A stretch of DNA of 15,763 bases from JAVJUS01 sp040220455 (GTDB taxonomy: Bacteria > Pseudomonadota > Alphaproteobacteria > DSM-16000 > Inquilinaceae). A model generated the notes under the pieces. It did not search any database. It saw only the letters and a list, made by a program, of their open reading frames with translations, and was not told the DNA's origin. The position numbers were made by a program, and so were the translations under genes. Numbering within the stretch: position 1 is the first letter of the stretch; each line of letters starts with the position of its first letter. Positions 7,400-15,763 of the stretch are shown here, piece by piece. Where the stretch lies: NCBI GenBank assembly GCA_040220455.1, contig JAVJUS010000029.1, positions 1-15,763 of the forward strand, written 5' to 3'.

Positions 7400-7420
7400 C
7401 CCGGCTTCTTTTCGGCCGGG
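7400..7420. other. Leader hairpin upstream of the response regulator gene
   Basis: CCCGGC and GCCGGG pair around a 9-base loop in the 129-base gap between the ScfR-type regulator and the response regulator. On the minus strand it lies just upstream of the ribosome binding site. The same gap has a weak promoter-like pair on the minus strand (TTGCTC at 7463-7468 and TAGGAT at 7442-7447, spacing 15), which I do not call with confidence. Confidence 0.35.
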
Positions 7421-7507
7421 TGCATGCTGTCGAGGGACATCATCCTACAGTTTGCCGGTCGGGAGCAAATCGGTCAGGAGTCGAAGGAATACCGGTGGCT
7501 GCCCGTG

Positions 7508-9028
7508 TCACGCCTCGGCGCCGATCATGCCGGCGGCGGGGGTGAGCACCGGGGCGTGGGCGCGCTGAGCGCAATCGGCGCGCCGGCAGGTCCGGCAGTT
7601 GACGCCGACCGGGGTCGCCAGCGTGTCGCGCCGACCCGCGAAGGCGTCGCCATAGACCAGCCGGTCGGCATAGACCGCGTCGCAGCCGAGCATGACGGCG
7701 AAGACGACGGGCGCGCTGCCGAACCCGCCGGTGCGCTTGGACACGCGCCGGGCCACGAACAGATGACGTTCGCCGCCGGGCATCACCGCGAGCTGGGCGA
7801 CCGGCCGGTCGGGCTCGCCGAAGGCCGCGTGCAGCGCCCAGCGCGGGCAGGAGCCGCCGAAGCGCGGCATGCGCAGGCCCGGAATGCTGAACGGCTTGGA
7901 GAGATTGCCGGCCGGATCGGCGCGCAGGAAGGCGAAGGGCACGCCCTCGGCGCCGGGCCGGCGCAGGGTCACCAGGCGGTGGGCGATCTGTTCGAAGCTG
8001 CCGGCGAAGCGCGCGGCCAGCCGGTCGATGTCGTAGCGCATCGCCTCCGCCGTCTCCAGGAACGGCTCATAGGGAAAGAGGATCGCGCCGGCGATGTAGG
8101 AGGCGAGCGCCCCGCGCGCCCGGACGCGCGCCTCGTCGGAGGCCAGGCGCGGGTCGTCGACGGTCGCGTCGAGCAGGTCCGCCGCGCGCGTCTCCGCCAG
8201 CCGTCGCGCGCGGCGGAAGCGCAGGCTCGCCTCCGGCAGGTCGATCGTCGGCAGCCCCGTCGCCCCGGGCGCGTCGGGCTCGGAGGGGGCCAGCGCGTCG
8301 AGCACGCCGGCGAGCCCGCCCGCCGCGGCCGCGGCCTCGGCGCGCAGGGAATCGGCCGCCTCCTCGAGCGCGGGGAAGTGGTTGCCGTTGCGGATGATGA
8401 AGTCGTCGACCTCCTCCTCCGGCGAGCTCGGCCGCGCCTCCCCGGCGGCGCCGCCCAGCAGCGTGAGCATCTCGCGCGCGTTGGTGGCGAGCTGGTCGCT
8501 CTCCGCCGCGACGATATGGGCGAAGCGGCGCTGCTCCTGCGGCGCCAGGTCGCCGTACTGCTCCAGGATCTCGGCGAAGGAGCGGATCGCCGTGACGCGG
8601 TTGAGCACGGCATGGCCCAGCTCCATCAACGCCGGATCCTGGCTCAGCCGGTCGGACAGGGCGCCGGCGGTCTCCACCGAGTCGCGATAGGCCCGGTGCA
8701 GCGTCACGAAGGCTCGGGCCCAGTCGGGGGCACGGGCGACGAAGTCGGTCGCCGTGCCCTCCTCCAGCCCGTGCAGGCCGAGCGAGCGGCCGATCTCCAG
8801 CACGTCCTGGGCCAGCCGCGCGTCCTCGACCCCGCTCAGCGCGCCGACCTCGAGTTCCAGCGCGCCGGCGATGCGGCGCAGCAGCGTGCCGCCGATCTGG
8901 CGTTTGTCGTGCTCGATAAGGTTGAGATACGAGGCCGAGATGCCCACGGCCTCGGCCAGCGCCGCCTGAGTCATCCGGCGGTCGCGGCGACGCTCGCGTA
9001 TGCGTCTTCCAATCGGGGCCCGGGCCAT
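7508..9028 (-). CDS. XRE-family transcription factor, short-chain fatty acyl-CoA regulator (ScfR/RamB/PccR class) with a HisKA-like segment
   Basis: This 506-residue cytoplasmic DNA-binding protein probably senses an acyl-CoA or related metabolite. Residues about 8-65 form an XRE helix-turn-helix (RMTQAALAEAVGISASYLNLIEH). A helical region at about 134-190 resembles a histidine kinase dimerisation domain (see findings). The middle is the degenerate IrrE-like region of ScfR proteins without an HExxH motif. The C-terminus has the family's Cys-rich signature GVNCRTCRRADCAQRA near 475-490. Start ATG 9028 is chosen because a perfect AAGGAGG lies 7 bases upstream and homology begins there. The frame stays open to 9412, but that extension would run across the divergent promoter into the neighbouring coding sequence. 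Divergent orientation and RamB-like sites suggest autoregulation and control of the ABC operon. The effector is unknown. Confidence 0.85.
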   Translation of the reverse strand: MARAPIGRRIRERRRDRRMTQAALAEAVGISASYLNLIEHDKRQIGGTLLRRIAGALELEVGALSGVEDARLAQDVLEIGRSLGLHGLEEGTATDFVARAPDWARAFVTLHRAYRDSVETAGALSDRLSQDPALMELGHAVLNRVTAIRSFAEILEQYGDLAPQEQRRFAHIVAAESDQLATNAREMLTLLGGAAGEARPSSPEEEVDDFIIRNGNHFPALEEAADSLRAEAAAAAGGLAGVLDALAPSEPDAPGATGLPTIDLPEASLRFRRARRLAETRAADLLDATVDDPRLASDEARVRARGALASYIAGAILFPYEPFLETAEAMRYDIDRLAARFAGSFEQIAHRLVTLRRPGAEGVPFAFLRADPAGNLSKPFSIPGLRMPRFGGSCPRWALHAAFGEPDRPVAQLAVMPGGERHLFVARRVSKRTGGFGSAPVVFAVMLGCDAVYADRLVYGDAFAGRRDTLATPVGVNCRTCRRADCAQRAHAPVLTPAAGMIGAEA

Positions 9029-9035
9029 GGCGGCG

Positions 9036-9042
9036 CCTCCTT
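9036..9042 (-). promoter_or_regulatory. Consensus ribosome binding site of the ScfR-type regulator
   Basis: AAGGAGG on the minus strand sits 7 bases before ATG at 9028. This fixes the start and rules out the longer open frame running to 9412. Confidence 0.85.
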
Positions 9043-9065
9043 CGCGACCTGCGGAAACTGGTAGG

Positions 9066-9081
9066 TCTGTAAAGTTCTTTT
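9066..9081 (-). promoter_or_regulatory. RamB/ScfR-like operator, left copy
   Basis: Read on the minus strand this is AAAAGAACTTTACAGA. It fits the published RamB consensus RRAACTTTGCAAA closely, with the core AACTTT exact and ACAGA in place of GCAAA. It lies in the leader of the regulator gene, in a local AT-rich island within very GC-rich DNA. Binding by the adjacent regulator is inferred. Confidence 0.5.
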
Positions 9082-9107
9082 CTGTCCTGACGCGCTGCGA
9101 AGCCGGA

Positions 9108-9135
9108 TATTTACAAAACTTTGCAGCCACGGCAA
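9108..9135 (-). promoter_or_regulatory. Tentative promoter of the ScfR-type regulator
   Basis: On the minus strand TTGCCG (9130-9135) and TAAATA (9108-9113) are spaced by 16 bases, a weak match to a housekeeping promoter. The right-hand operator would lie between and over these boxes, fitting autorepression. Confidence 0.3.
9110..9127 (+). promoter_or_regulatory. RamB/ScfR-like operator, right copy
   Basis: TTTACAAAACTTTGCAGC contains AAAACTTTGCAG, nearly the full RamB consensus. It can also be read as two imperfect TTTGCAAA half-sites (7 of 8 and 6 of 8 matches) starting 10 bases apart. Its AACTTT core is inverted relative to the left copy and 46 bases from it, centre to centre. Confidence 0.55.
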
Positions 9136-9142
9136 TGCCGCG

Positions 9143-9171
9143 TTGGAACCCCGGAAGGCACCGACTACCGT
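9143..9171 (+). promoter_or_regulatory. Tentative promoter of the ABC transporter operon
   Basis: TTGGAA at 9143-9148 and TACCGT at 9166-9171 are 17 bases apart. The -35 matches 4 of 6 and the -10 only 3 of 6 consensus bases. The right operator would then lie just upstream of the -35 box, a position usual for activation. A 6-bp hairpin (GACCCG/CGGGTC, 9212-9230) lies in the presumed leader before the ribosome binding site. Confidence 0.25.
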
Positions 9172-9251
9172 AGCGGTCCGCGGTCGACGACGAGTGTCTC
9201 CGTGCGACAACGACCCGCCGCAGACGGGTCACCAAGACTGGGGGAAACGCG

Positions 9252-10595
9252 ATGCGTCTTTTCGACAGGAAAGCGACCCGCCGTACCGCGCTGAAGGGCG
9301 CGGCCGCCGCCGGTGCCGTCATCGCGGCGCCGACGATCATGGTCCGCGGCGCCTGGGCCCAGGCCTTCCGCAACGATCCCGCCGACTCGGCGACCGTCAC
9401 CTTCGGCTTCAACGTGCCGCAGACCGGCGCCTACGCCGACGAGGGCGCGGACGAGCTGCGCGCCTACCAGCTCGCCGTCAAGCACATCAACGGCGAGGGC
9501 GACGGCGGCATGATGAACACCATCCAGCCGCTGTCGCTGACCGGCAACGGCGTGCTGGGCAAGAAGGTCGACTTCGTCACCGGCGACACCCAGACCAAGG
9601 CCGACGCGGCCCGCGCCTCGGCGCGGCGCATGATCGAGCGCGACGGCGTGATCATGTTCTCCGGCGGCTCGTCCTCCTCGGTGGCGATCGCGCAGCAGTC
9701 GCTCGCCCAGGAGATGGGCGTGATCTTCATGTGCGGCCTGACCCACTCCAACGACACCACGGGCAAGGATCGCCGCCGCTACGGCTTCCGCCACTTCTTC
9801 AACGCCAAGATGTCGGGCGCCGCGCTCGGCCCGGTGCTCCAGTCGGAGATGGGCAACGAGCGCCGCGCCTATCACCTGACCGCCGACTACACCTGGGGCT
9901 GGACCCAGGAGGAGTCGATCAAGGAGACGACCGAGGGGCTCGGCTGGGAGACCGTCGAGGCGGTCCGCACGCCGCTGGGCGCCGGCGACTTCTCGCAGTA
10001 CCTGACGCCGGTGCTCAACTCCGGCGCCGACGTGCTGATCCTGAACCACTACGGCAAGGACATGGTCAACTCGCTGACCCAGGCCGTCCAGTTCGGGATG
10101 CGCGACCGGGAGGTCAACGGCAAGAACTTCGAGATCGTCGTCCCGCTCTACAGCCGCCTGATGGCCCAGGGCGCCGGCGAGGCGGTCAAGGGCATCCTCG
10201 GCTCGACCGCGTGGAACTGGTCGCTGACCGACGAGGGCTCGCAGGCCTTCGTCAACTCCTTCGGCGCGGAGTACGGCTTCCCGCCGTCCCAGGCCGCCCA
10301 TACCTGCTACGTCCAGACCCTGCTCTACGCCAACGCCTGCGAGATGGCCGGCACCTTCTATCCGCCGGAGGTCATCCGGGCGCTGGAGGGCTTCGAGTTC
10401 GACGGCGCGGGCAATGGCCCGACCCTCTACCGGGCCGAGGATCACCAGTGCTTCAAGGACGTGCTGGTGGTGCGCGGCAACGAGAACCCGTCGAGCCAGT
10501 TCGACCTGCTGGAGGTCGTCCAGATCGTCGACCGCGAGCAGGTCACCTATCCGCCCGACTTCTTCGAGGGCGATCTCGGCCCCTACGAGGTCTGA
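9252..10595 (+). CDS. ABC transporter substrate-binding protein, branched-chain amino acid/amide type (Peripla_BP_6), Tat-exported
   Basis: This 447-residue periplasmic binding protein delivers the substrate to the LivHMGF-type complex encoded next. The N-terminus is a twin-arginine signal: TRRTALKG with Arg10-Arg11, a hydrophobic Ala-rich stretch, and AWAQA with likely cleavage near residue 36-38. The mature part opens with FGFNVPQTGAYADEG, the usual first strand and ligand loop of this family, and has a GDTQTKADAARASARRMIERDGV segment and a Ser-rich ligand loop, FSGGSSSS. Near the C-terminus AEDHQ is typical of the class. ATG 9252 has GGGGGA 6 bases upstream. It is somewhat longer than LivJ (about 370). 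The ligand cannot be read from sequence; the divergent ScfR-type regulator hints at a carboxylate, amide or acyl-type compound rather than leucine. Confidence 0.88.
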   Translation: MRLFDRKATRRTALKGAAAAGAVIAAPTIMVRGAWAQAFRNDPADSATVTFGFNVPQTGAYADEGADELRAYQLAVKHINGEGDGGMMNTIQPLSLTGNGVLGKKVDFVTGDTQTKADAARASARRMIERDGVIMFSGGSSSSVAIAQQSLAQEMGVIFMCGLTHSNDTTGKDRRRYGFRHFFNAKMSGAALGPVLQSEMGNERRAYHLTADYTWGWTQEESIKETTEGLGWETVEAVRTPLGAGDFSQYLTPVLNSGADVLILNHYGKDMVNSLTQAVQFGMRDREVNGKNFEIVVPLYSRLMAQGAGEAVKGILGSTAWNWSLTDEGSQAFVNSFGAEYGFPPSQAAHTCYVQTLLYANACEMAGTFYPPEVIRALEGFEFDGAGNGPTLYRAEDHQCFKDVLVVRGNENPSSQFDLLEVVQIVDREQVTYPPDFFEGDLGPYEV

Positions 10596-10616
10596 CGCGG
10601 ATCCGGTCCCCGGTCC

Positions 10617-10658
10617 GGCCCGGTGCCGGTCGCGCATGCTCGCGGCCGGCACCGGGCC
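10617..10658. other. Long 13-bp hairpin between binding protein and permease genes
   Basis: GGCCCGGTGCCGG (10617-10629) and CCGGCACCGGGCC (10646-10658) pair perfectly, with a further CGCG/CGCG pairing inside the 16-base loop. There is no following U-tract. Placed right after the binding-protein stop in a 141-base gap, it suits 3' end protection and partial read-through, raising binding-protein mRNA over permease mRNA. That role is known from other binding-protein operons and is inferred here. Confidence 0.7.
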
Positions 10659-10736
10659 CGTTCCGGGCGGCCGACGCCTCTCGATTACGGCCCCGGCGCC
10701 CCGTCCCGCCGCGGCACTGCCATCGGATGACCGGCC

Positions 10737-11753
10737 ATGGACGCGCTGCTACTCCAGGTTCTCAACGGCCTCGACAAGGGGGGAGCCTATGCGCTGATCG
10801 CGCTCGGCCTGACCCTGGTCTTCGGCACCCTCGGCGTCGTGAACTTCGCTCACGGCGCCCTGTTCATGCTCGGCGCCTTCTGCGCGGTGACGCTGCAGAA
10901 GCTGCTCACGCTCTCCAAGCAGGTGCGCGACGAGTCGATCACGGCGTTCACCGCCTATACCGAAGAGCCGTATCTCGAGATCTGGTTCGGCGAGACCGGC
11001 TCCATGATCATCGACTTCGCGGTGCCGCTGGCCATCCTGCTGGCCATCCCGATCATGCTGGTGATCGGGCTGATCATGGAGCGCGGGCTCGTCCAGTTCT
11101 TCTACAAGCGCCCCCATGCCGAGCAGATCCTGGTGACCTTCGGGCTGGCCATCGTCATCCAGGAGATCATCAAGTCCTTCTTCGGCGCCAATCCGATCCC
11201 GACGGCCGCGCCGGACGCGGTCTCCGGCTCGGCGCCGATCGGGGCGATCCTGGGGCTGGGCGACGGTCTCTATTATCCATGGTGGCGTCTTATCTATCTG
11301 CTCTTTTCGGTCGTGGTGATCGGCGCGGTCTTCTCCTTCCTCCAGTTCACGACCTGGGGAATGGTGGTGCGTGCCGGCATGGCCGACCGGGAGACGGTGG
11401 GCCTGCTCGGCATCAACATCCAGCGCCGCTTCACGATCGTCTTCGGCCTGGCGGCGGTGGTCGCGGGCTTGGCCGGCGTCATGTACACGCCGATCCTGCC
11501 GCCCGACTACCACATGGGCATGGACTTCCTGGTCCTGTCCTTCGTCGTCGTGGTGGTCGGCGGCATGGGGTCGCTGGGCGGCGCGGTGGCCGCCGGCTTC
11601 CTGCTCGGCATCCTGCAGTCCTTCGCCTCGATGACCGAGGTGAAGTCGCTGATCCCTGGCATCGACCAGATCATCATCTACCTGGTCGCCGTGGCGATCC
11701 TGCTGATCCGTCCGCGGGGCCTGATGGGCCGCAAGGGCGTGATGGAGACATGA
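10737..11753 (+). CDS. livH: Branched-chain-type ABC transporter permease LivH
   Basis: This inner-membrane channel subunit has 338 residues, against about 290-310 for typical LivH. The family hallmarks are GTLGVVNFAHGALFMLGAF near 30-48, the cytoplasmic coupling segment VRAGMADRETVGLLGIN at about 211-227, and VVGGMGSLGGAV near 273-284. Most of the extra length is a polar stretch at about 55-90 (KQVRDESITAFTAYTEEPY) between the first helices, probably a periplasmic loop. ATG 10737 has only a weak ribosome binding site (GGAT) upstream. It is followed after 1 base by the second permease, so both are translated together. It pairs with LivM and is driven by LivG and LivF; the substrate follows from the binding protein. 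Confidence 0.9.
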   Translation: MDALLLQVLNGLDKGGAYALIALGLTLVFGTLGVVNFAHGALFMLGAFCAVTLQKLLTLSKQVRDESITAFTAYTEEPYLEIWFGETGSMIIDFAVPLAILLAIPIMLVIGLIMERGLVQFFYKRPHAEQILVTFGLAIVIQEIIKSFFGANPIPTAAPDAVSGSAPIGAILGLGDGLYYPWWRLIYLLFSVVVIGAVFSFLQFTTWGMVVRAGMADRETVGLLGINIQRRFTIVFGLAAVVAGLAGVMYTPILPPDYHMGMDFLVLSFVVVVVGGMGSLGGAVAAGFLLGILQSFASMTEVKSLIPGIDQIIIYLVAVAILLIRPRGLMGRKGVMET

Positions 11754-11754
11754 G

Positions 11755-12903
11755 ATGATCGCTCTGCCGCCACGCCAAGACGCGATCATGATGGCGGTCT
11801 TCACCGTCGTCGTGCTCGCCATGCCGCTCTGGCTCGCCCCGTTCGGCGCGTCCTATCCCGACCTGCTGCAGAAGTTCGCGATCTACGGGATCTTCGCGGT
11901 CGGCTTCAACCTGCTCTTCGGCCTGACCGGATACCTGTCCTTCGGCCACGCCGCGTTCCTCGGCGTCGGCTCCTACGCCGCAGTCTGGTCGTTCAAGCTG
12001 CTCAGCATGGACGTCATCCCGGCGCTGATCTTCGGCACGGCGATGGCGGCCGTCTTCGCGGTGGTCATCGGCTTCGTCTGCCTGCGGCGATCGGGCATCT
12101 ACTTCGCCATCCTGACGCTGGCGCTGGCCCAGATGTCCTACAATCTCGCCTATTCGGTGCTGACGCCGATCACCAACGGCGAGACCGGGCTCCAGCTCGC
12201 GCTCGACGACCCGCGGGTGCTCGACGGCGTCTTCGGCGCAGCGGAGACCGCCGGGCGGCCCTCGCCCTCGCTCTTCGGGTTCGAGCTCGCGGGCTTCGGC
12301 GGCTTCTACCTCTGCGCGGTCCTGCTGATCCTGGCCTTCTACGTCTCGCTCCGGATCTTCCGCTCGCCCTTCGGGCTGAAGCTGCGCGCGATCAAGTCGA
12401 ACCAGACGCGCATGATGTACACCGGCTTCAACACCCGGCCCTACCTGCTCGTCGTCTTCACGATCTCCGGGCTCTACGCCGGGCTCGCCGGCTCCCTGCT
12501 GGCGGTCACCGATCCGCTGGCGGGCGCGGAGCGGATGCAGTGGACGGCCTCGGGCGAGGTCGTGCTGATGACCATCCTGGGCGGCGCCGGCACGCTGTTC
12601 GGCCCGCTGCTGGGTGCGGCGATCATCAAGTACTTCGAGAACATCTTCTCCGCCGTCGGCGAGTCCACCCTGCACGGCGTCTTCGCCTTCCTGCCGGACG
12701 GGCTGGAGAGCGTGGTGGTCGGCGTCGTCGGCCTGTTCGTCGGCGAGGGCTGGCAGCTGACCCTGGGCGTCCTGTTCATGGTCATCGTCATCTTCCTGCC
12801 CGGCGGGCTGGTCGAGGGCTTCCGGCGTCTCTACGCCGGCATCCGACGCCGGCGGTCCGGCGGCTCTCCGCGCCGCGCCGCCCACGCGCAGCCGTCCGAA
12901 TAG
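11755..12903 (+). CDS. livM: Branched-chain-type ABC transporter permease LivM
   Basis: This is the second membrane subunit of the importer, 382 residues long. The hallmark GLTGYLSFGHAAFLGVGSY lies near 57-74, the coupling-helix region FGLKLRAIKSNQTRMMYTGFN lies past the middle, and TILGGAGTLFGPLLGAAI follows. A basic tail (RRRRSGGSPRRAAH type) ends the protein on the cytoplasmic side. ATG 11755 comes 1 base after the livH stop, and its ribosome binding site lies inside livH. The stop TAG at 12901-12903 merges into the ribosome binding site of livG. An unusual polar loop around residues 135-175 varies within the family. Confidence 0.9.
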   Translation: MIALPPRQDAIMMAVFTVVVLAMPLWLAPFGASYPDLLQKFAIYGIFAVGFNLLFGLTGYLSFGHAAFLGVGSYAAVWSFKLLSMDVIPALIFGTAMAAVFAVVIGFVCLRRSGIYFAILTLALAQMSYNLAYSVLTPITNGETGLQLALDDPRVLDGVFGAAETAGRPSPSLFGFELAGFGGFYLCAVLLILAFYVSLRIFRSPFGLKLRAIKSNQTRMMYTGFNTRPYLLVVFTISGLYAGLAGSLLAVTDPLAGAERMQWTASGEVVLMTILGGAGTLFGPLLGAAIIKYFENIFSAVGESTLHGVFAFLPDGLESVVVGVVGLFVGEGWQLTLGVLFMVIVIFLPGGLVEGFRRLYAGIRRRRSGGSPRRAAHAQPSE

Positions 12904-12915
12904 GGAGGAAGCCCG

Positions 12916-13673
12916 GTGGACAACATCGTCCTCAACGTCACGGACGTGAACAAGACCTTCGGCGGTCTGCGCGCGCTGACCAACATCAACCTCCAGATCG
13001 AGGAGGGTCGGACCCATGCGATCATCGGGCCGAACGGGGCGGGCAAGTCGACGCTGCTCAATGTCTGCGTCGGCCGCATCGCGCCGGACACCGGCTCGGT
13101 GGTCTTTTCCGGCCAGGTGCTGACCGGCAAGAAGCCCCACCAGATCAACCAGATCGGCGTCGCGCGCGTGTTCCAGACGCCGGAGATCTTCAGCGACCTG
13201 ACGCTGCACCAGAACGTCGTCATCGCCGCCCTGGCCAAGCGCGACGGCGCCTTCACCTTCAACGCGGTGCGCGACCTGATGGACGAGACGGCGCTGCGCC
13301 AGGAGGCCGAGGACATCCTCGACGACCTGGGCCTGGCCGGGTTCAAGGATCTCGTCGCCTCCAGCCTGTCGCGCGGCGACAAGCGGCGGCTGGAGCTCGC
13401 CATGTGCCTGATCCAGCACCCGCGGCTGCTGCTGCTCGACGAGCCGACGGCCGGCATGTCGCGCCACGACACCAACCGGACGATCGACATCCTCAAGCGG
13501 ATCAAGGAGCGGGGGATGACCAAGGTCATCATCGAGCACGACATGCATGTCGTGTTCAGCCTCGCCGACTGGATCTCGGTCCTCGCCCAGGGCGAGATCA
13601 TCTGCGAGGGCCCGCCCGACGAGGTGCGCGGCGACCCGCGGGTCCAGGAAGCCTATCTCGGGGGAGCCCATAT

Positions 13674-13677
<4 letters not shown>
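12916..13677 (+). CDS. livG: Branched-chain-type ABC transporter ATP-binding protein LivG
   Basis: This cytoplasmic ATPase subunit has 253 residues, the normal length. Walker A is GPNGAGKS at 38-45, the Q loop is Gln87 in RVFQTPEIF, the signature is LSRGDKRRLE at 151-160, Walker B with catalytic Glu is LLLLDEP at 171-177, and His208 in IIEHDM is the H loop. The signature reads LSRGD instead of LSxGE/Q, a variant I have seen in a subgroup of these transporters. Start GTG 12916 is supported by GGGAGGA 6 bases upstream, which begins at the last base of the livM stop. Its end overlaps livF by 4 bases (ATGA), so the two ATPases are coupled. They are expected to form the heterodimer driving LivHM. 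Confidence 0.92.
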
Positions 13678-14447
<770 letters not shown>

Positions 14448-14474
14448 GGCAGAGGGCTGCGCCGTCGCGCACGG

Positions 14475-14520
14475 CCCGCGGCCGCGGGCGACCGACGCGC
14501 CGGCGGCAGTTTGCCCGCCG
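14475..14520. other. Two GC-rich inverted repeats downstream of livF
   Basis: The palindrome CCCGCGGCCGCGGG is at 14475-14488. CGGCGG and CCGCCG pair around an 8-base loop at 14501-14520. Neither is followed by a T-run on the plus strand. One of them may form the 3' end of the ABC operon mRNA, possibly with Rho; that is inference. Confidence 0.4.
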
Positions 14521-14557
14521 CGACGCCGCGCGCACCGTCCCCGACCTCGGCGGCATG

Positions 14558-14587
14558 AAAATGGGGGCGCCCCGATGGAGCGCCCCC
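14558..14587 (-). terminator. Intrinsic terminator of groEL
   Basis: On the minus strand GGGGGCGC and GCGCCCCC form an 8-bp GC stem around the 9-base loop TCCATCGGG, followed directly by ATTTT. It lies about 60 bases past the groEL stop. The plus-strand side has no T-run, so it is one-directional. Confidence 0.85.
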
Positions 14588-14607
14588 GAAGTCTCGCGAG
14601 CCGTCCG

Positions 14608-14634
14608 CCGGCCCGGGCGATCGGCCCGGGCCGG
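14608..14634. other. 11-bp hairpin just after the groEL stop
   Basis: CCGGCCCGGGC and GCCCGGGCCGG pair perfectly around the 5-base loop GATCG. It lies between the groEL stop and the intrinsic terminator with no U-tract of its own. It may protect the groEL mRNA 3' end. Confidence 0.6.
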
Positions 14635-14644
14635 GATGGATGGA

Positions 14645-15763
<1,119 letters not shown>

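Noticed and set aside
7441..7470. Promoter for the response regulator operon on the minus strand
   Set aside because: The best boxes have 15-base spacing and poor -35 agreement, too weak to list as a feature on sequence alone.
9029..9412. N-terminal extension of the ScfR-type regulator by 128 codons
   Set aside because: A perfect ribosome binding site precedes ATG at 9028. The extension would cross the divergent promoter and overlap the binding-protein gene, and its sequence shows no domain.
10617..10658. Rho-independent terminator after the binding-protein gene
   Set aside because: No T-run follows the stem and the transporter genes continue on the same strand, so a stabilising hairpin is more likely.
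13124..13410. Unusual LSRGD signature in LivG as a sign of a defective ATPase
   Set aside because: All other catalytic motifs are intact and I recall this variant as common in a subgroup of such transporters, so it is probably normal.
11674..13671. A long minus-strand open frame opposite livM and livG
   Set aside because: It is antisense to two clear genes, rich in Arg, Gly, Gln and His with no domain; a GC-driven shadow.

Overview
This is a very GC-rich stretch with near-total coding density, alphaproteobacterial in character and most like Rhodospirillales or a related order. That placement is inferred from gene families: an SLC5-type sensor kinase, a short-chain fatty acyl-CoA regulator (ScfR/RamB class), a Caulobacter-type sugar dehydrogenase, and a GroEL with an alphaproteobacterial-style tail. 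No rRNA, tRNA, CRISPR array, transposase or attachment site was seen. No gene-free stretch exceeds 300 bases; the longest is the 223-base divergent promoter region at 9029-9251.

Layout. (1) 104-3775, plus strand: a sugar-uptake and oxidation operon, with the double-domain ABC ATPase XylG, the permease XylH (4-base overlap, TTG start) and a short-chain dehydrogenase close to Caulobacter D-xylose 1-dehydrogenase. The binding protein is not in the window and is presumably upstream. (2) 3814-7378, minus strand: a signalling cassette transcribed as a single-domain response regulator, a 94-residue two-helix membrane protein, and a 944-residue histidine kinase whose sensor is a sodium/solute-symporter (SLC5) domain joined through a STAC domain to HisKA and HATPase. 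(3) 7508-9028, minus strand: an XRE/ScfR-family transcription factor. (4) 9252-14447, plus strand, divergent from the regulator: a complete branched-chain-amino-acid-type ABC transporter (Tat-exported binding protein, two permeases, two ATPases). (5) 14645 to the right edge, minus strand: the C-terminal two thirds of GroEL with a clear intrinsic terminator.

How the parts may work together. The XylGH and dehydrogenase genes fit pentose import followed by direct oxidation, the first step of a Weimberg or Dahms route. The intergenic region between the ScfR-type regulator and the ABC operon carries two copies, in opposite orientation, of a sequence close to the known RamB/ScfR operator. This suggests that the regulator controls itself and the transporter, which in turn hints at a carboxylate or acyl-CoA-linked substrate. 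The most unusual observation is inside the regulator: a segment resembling the HisKA dimerisation domain, with its histidine retained. It matches the HisKA of the nearby symporter-kinase at about 21 of 52 positions without gaps. Because the kinase's response regulator lies directly downstream of the regulator gene, the two systems could be linked through protein contact. That is a hypothesis.
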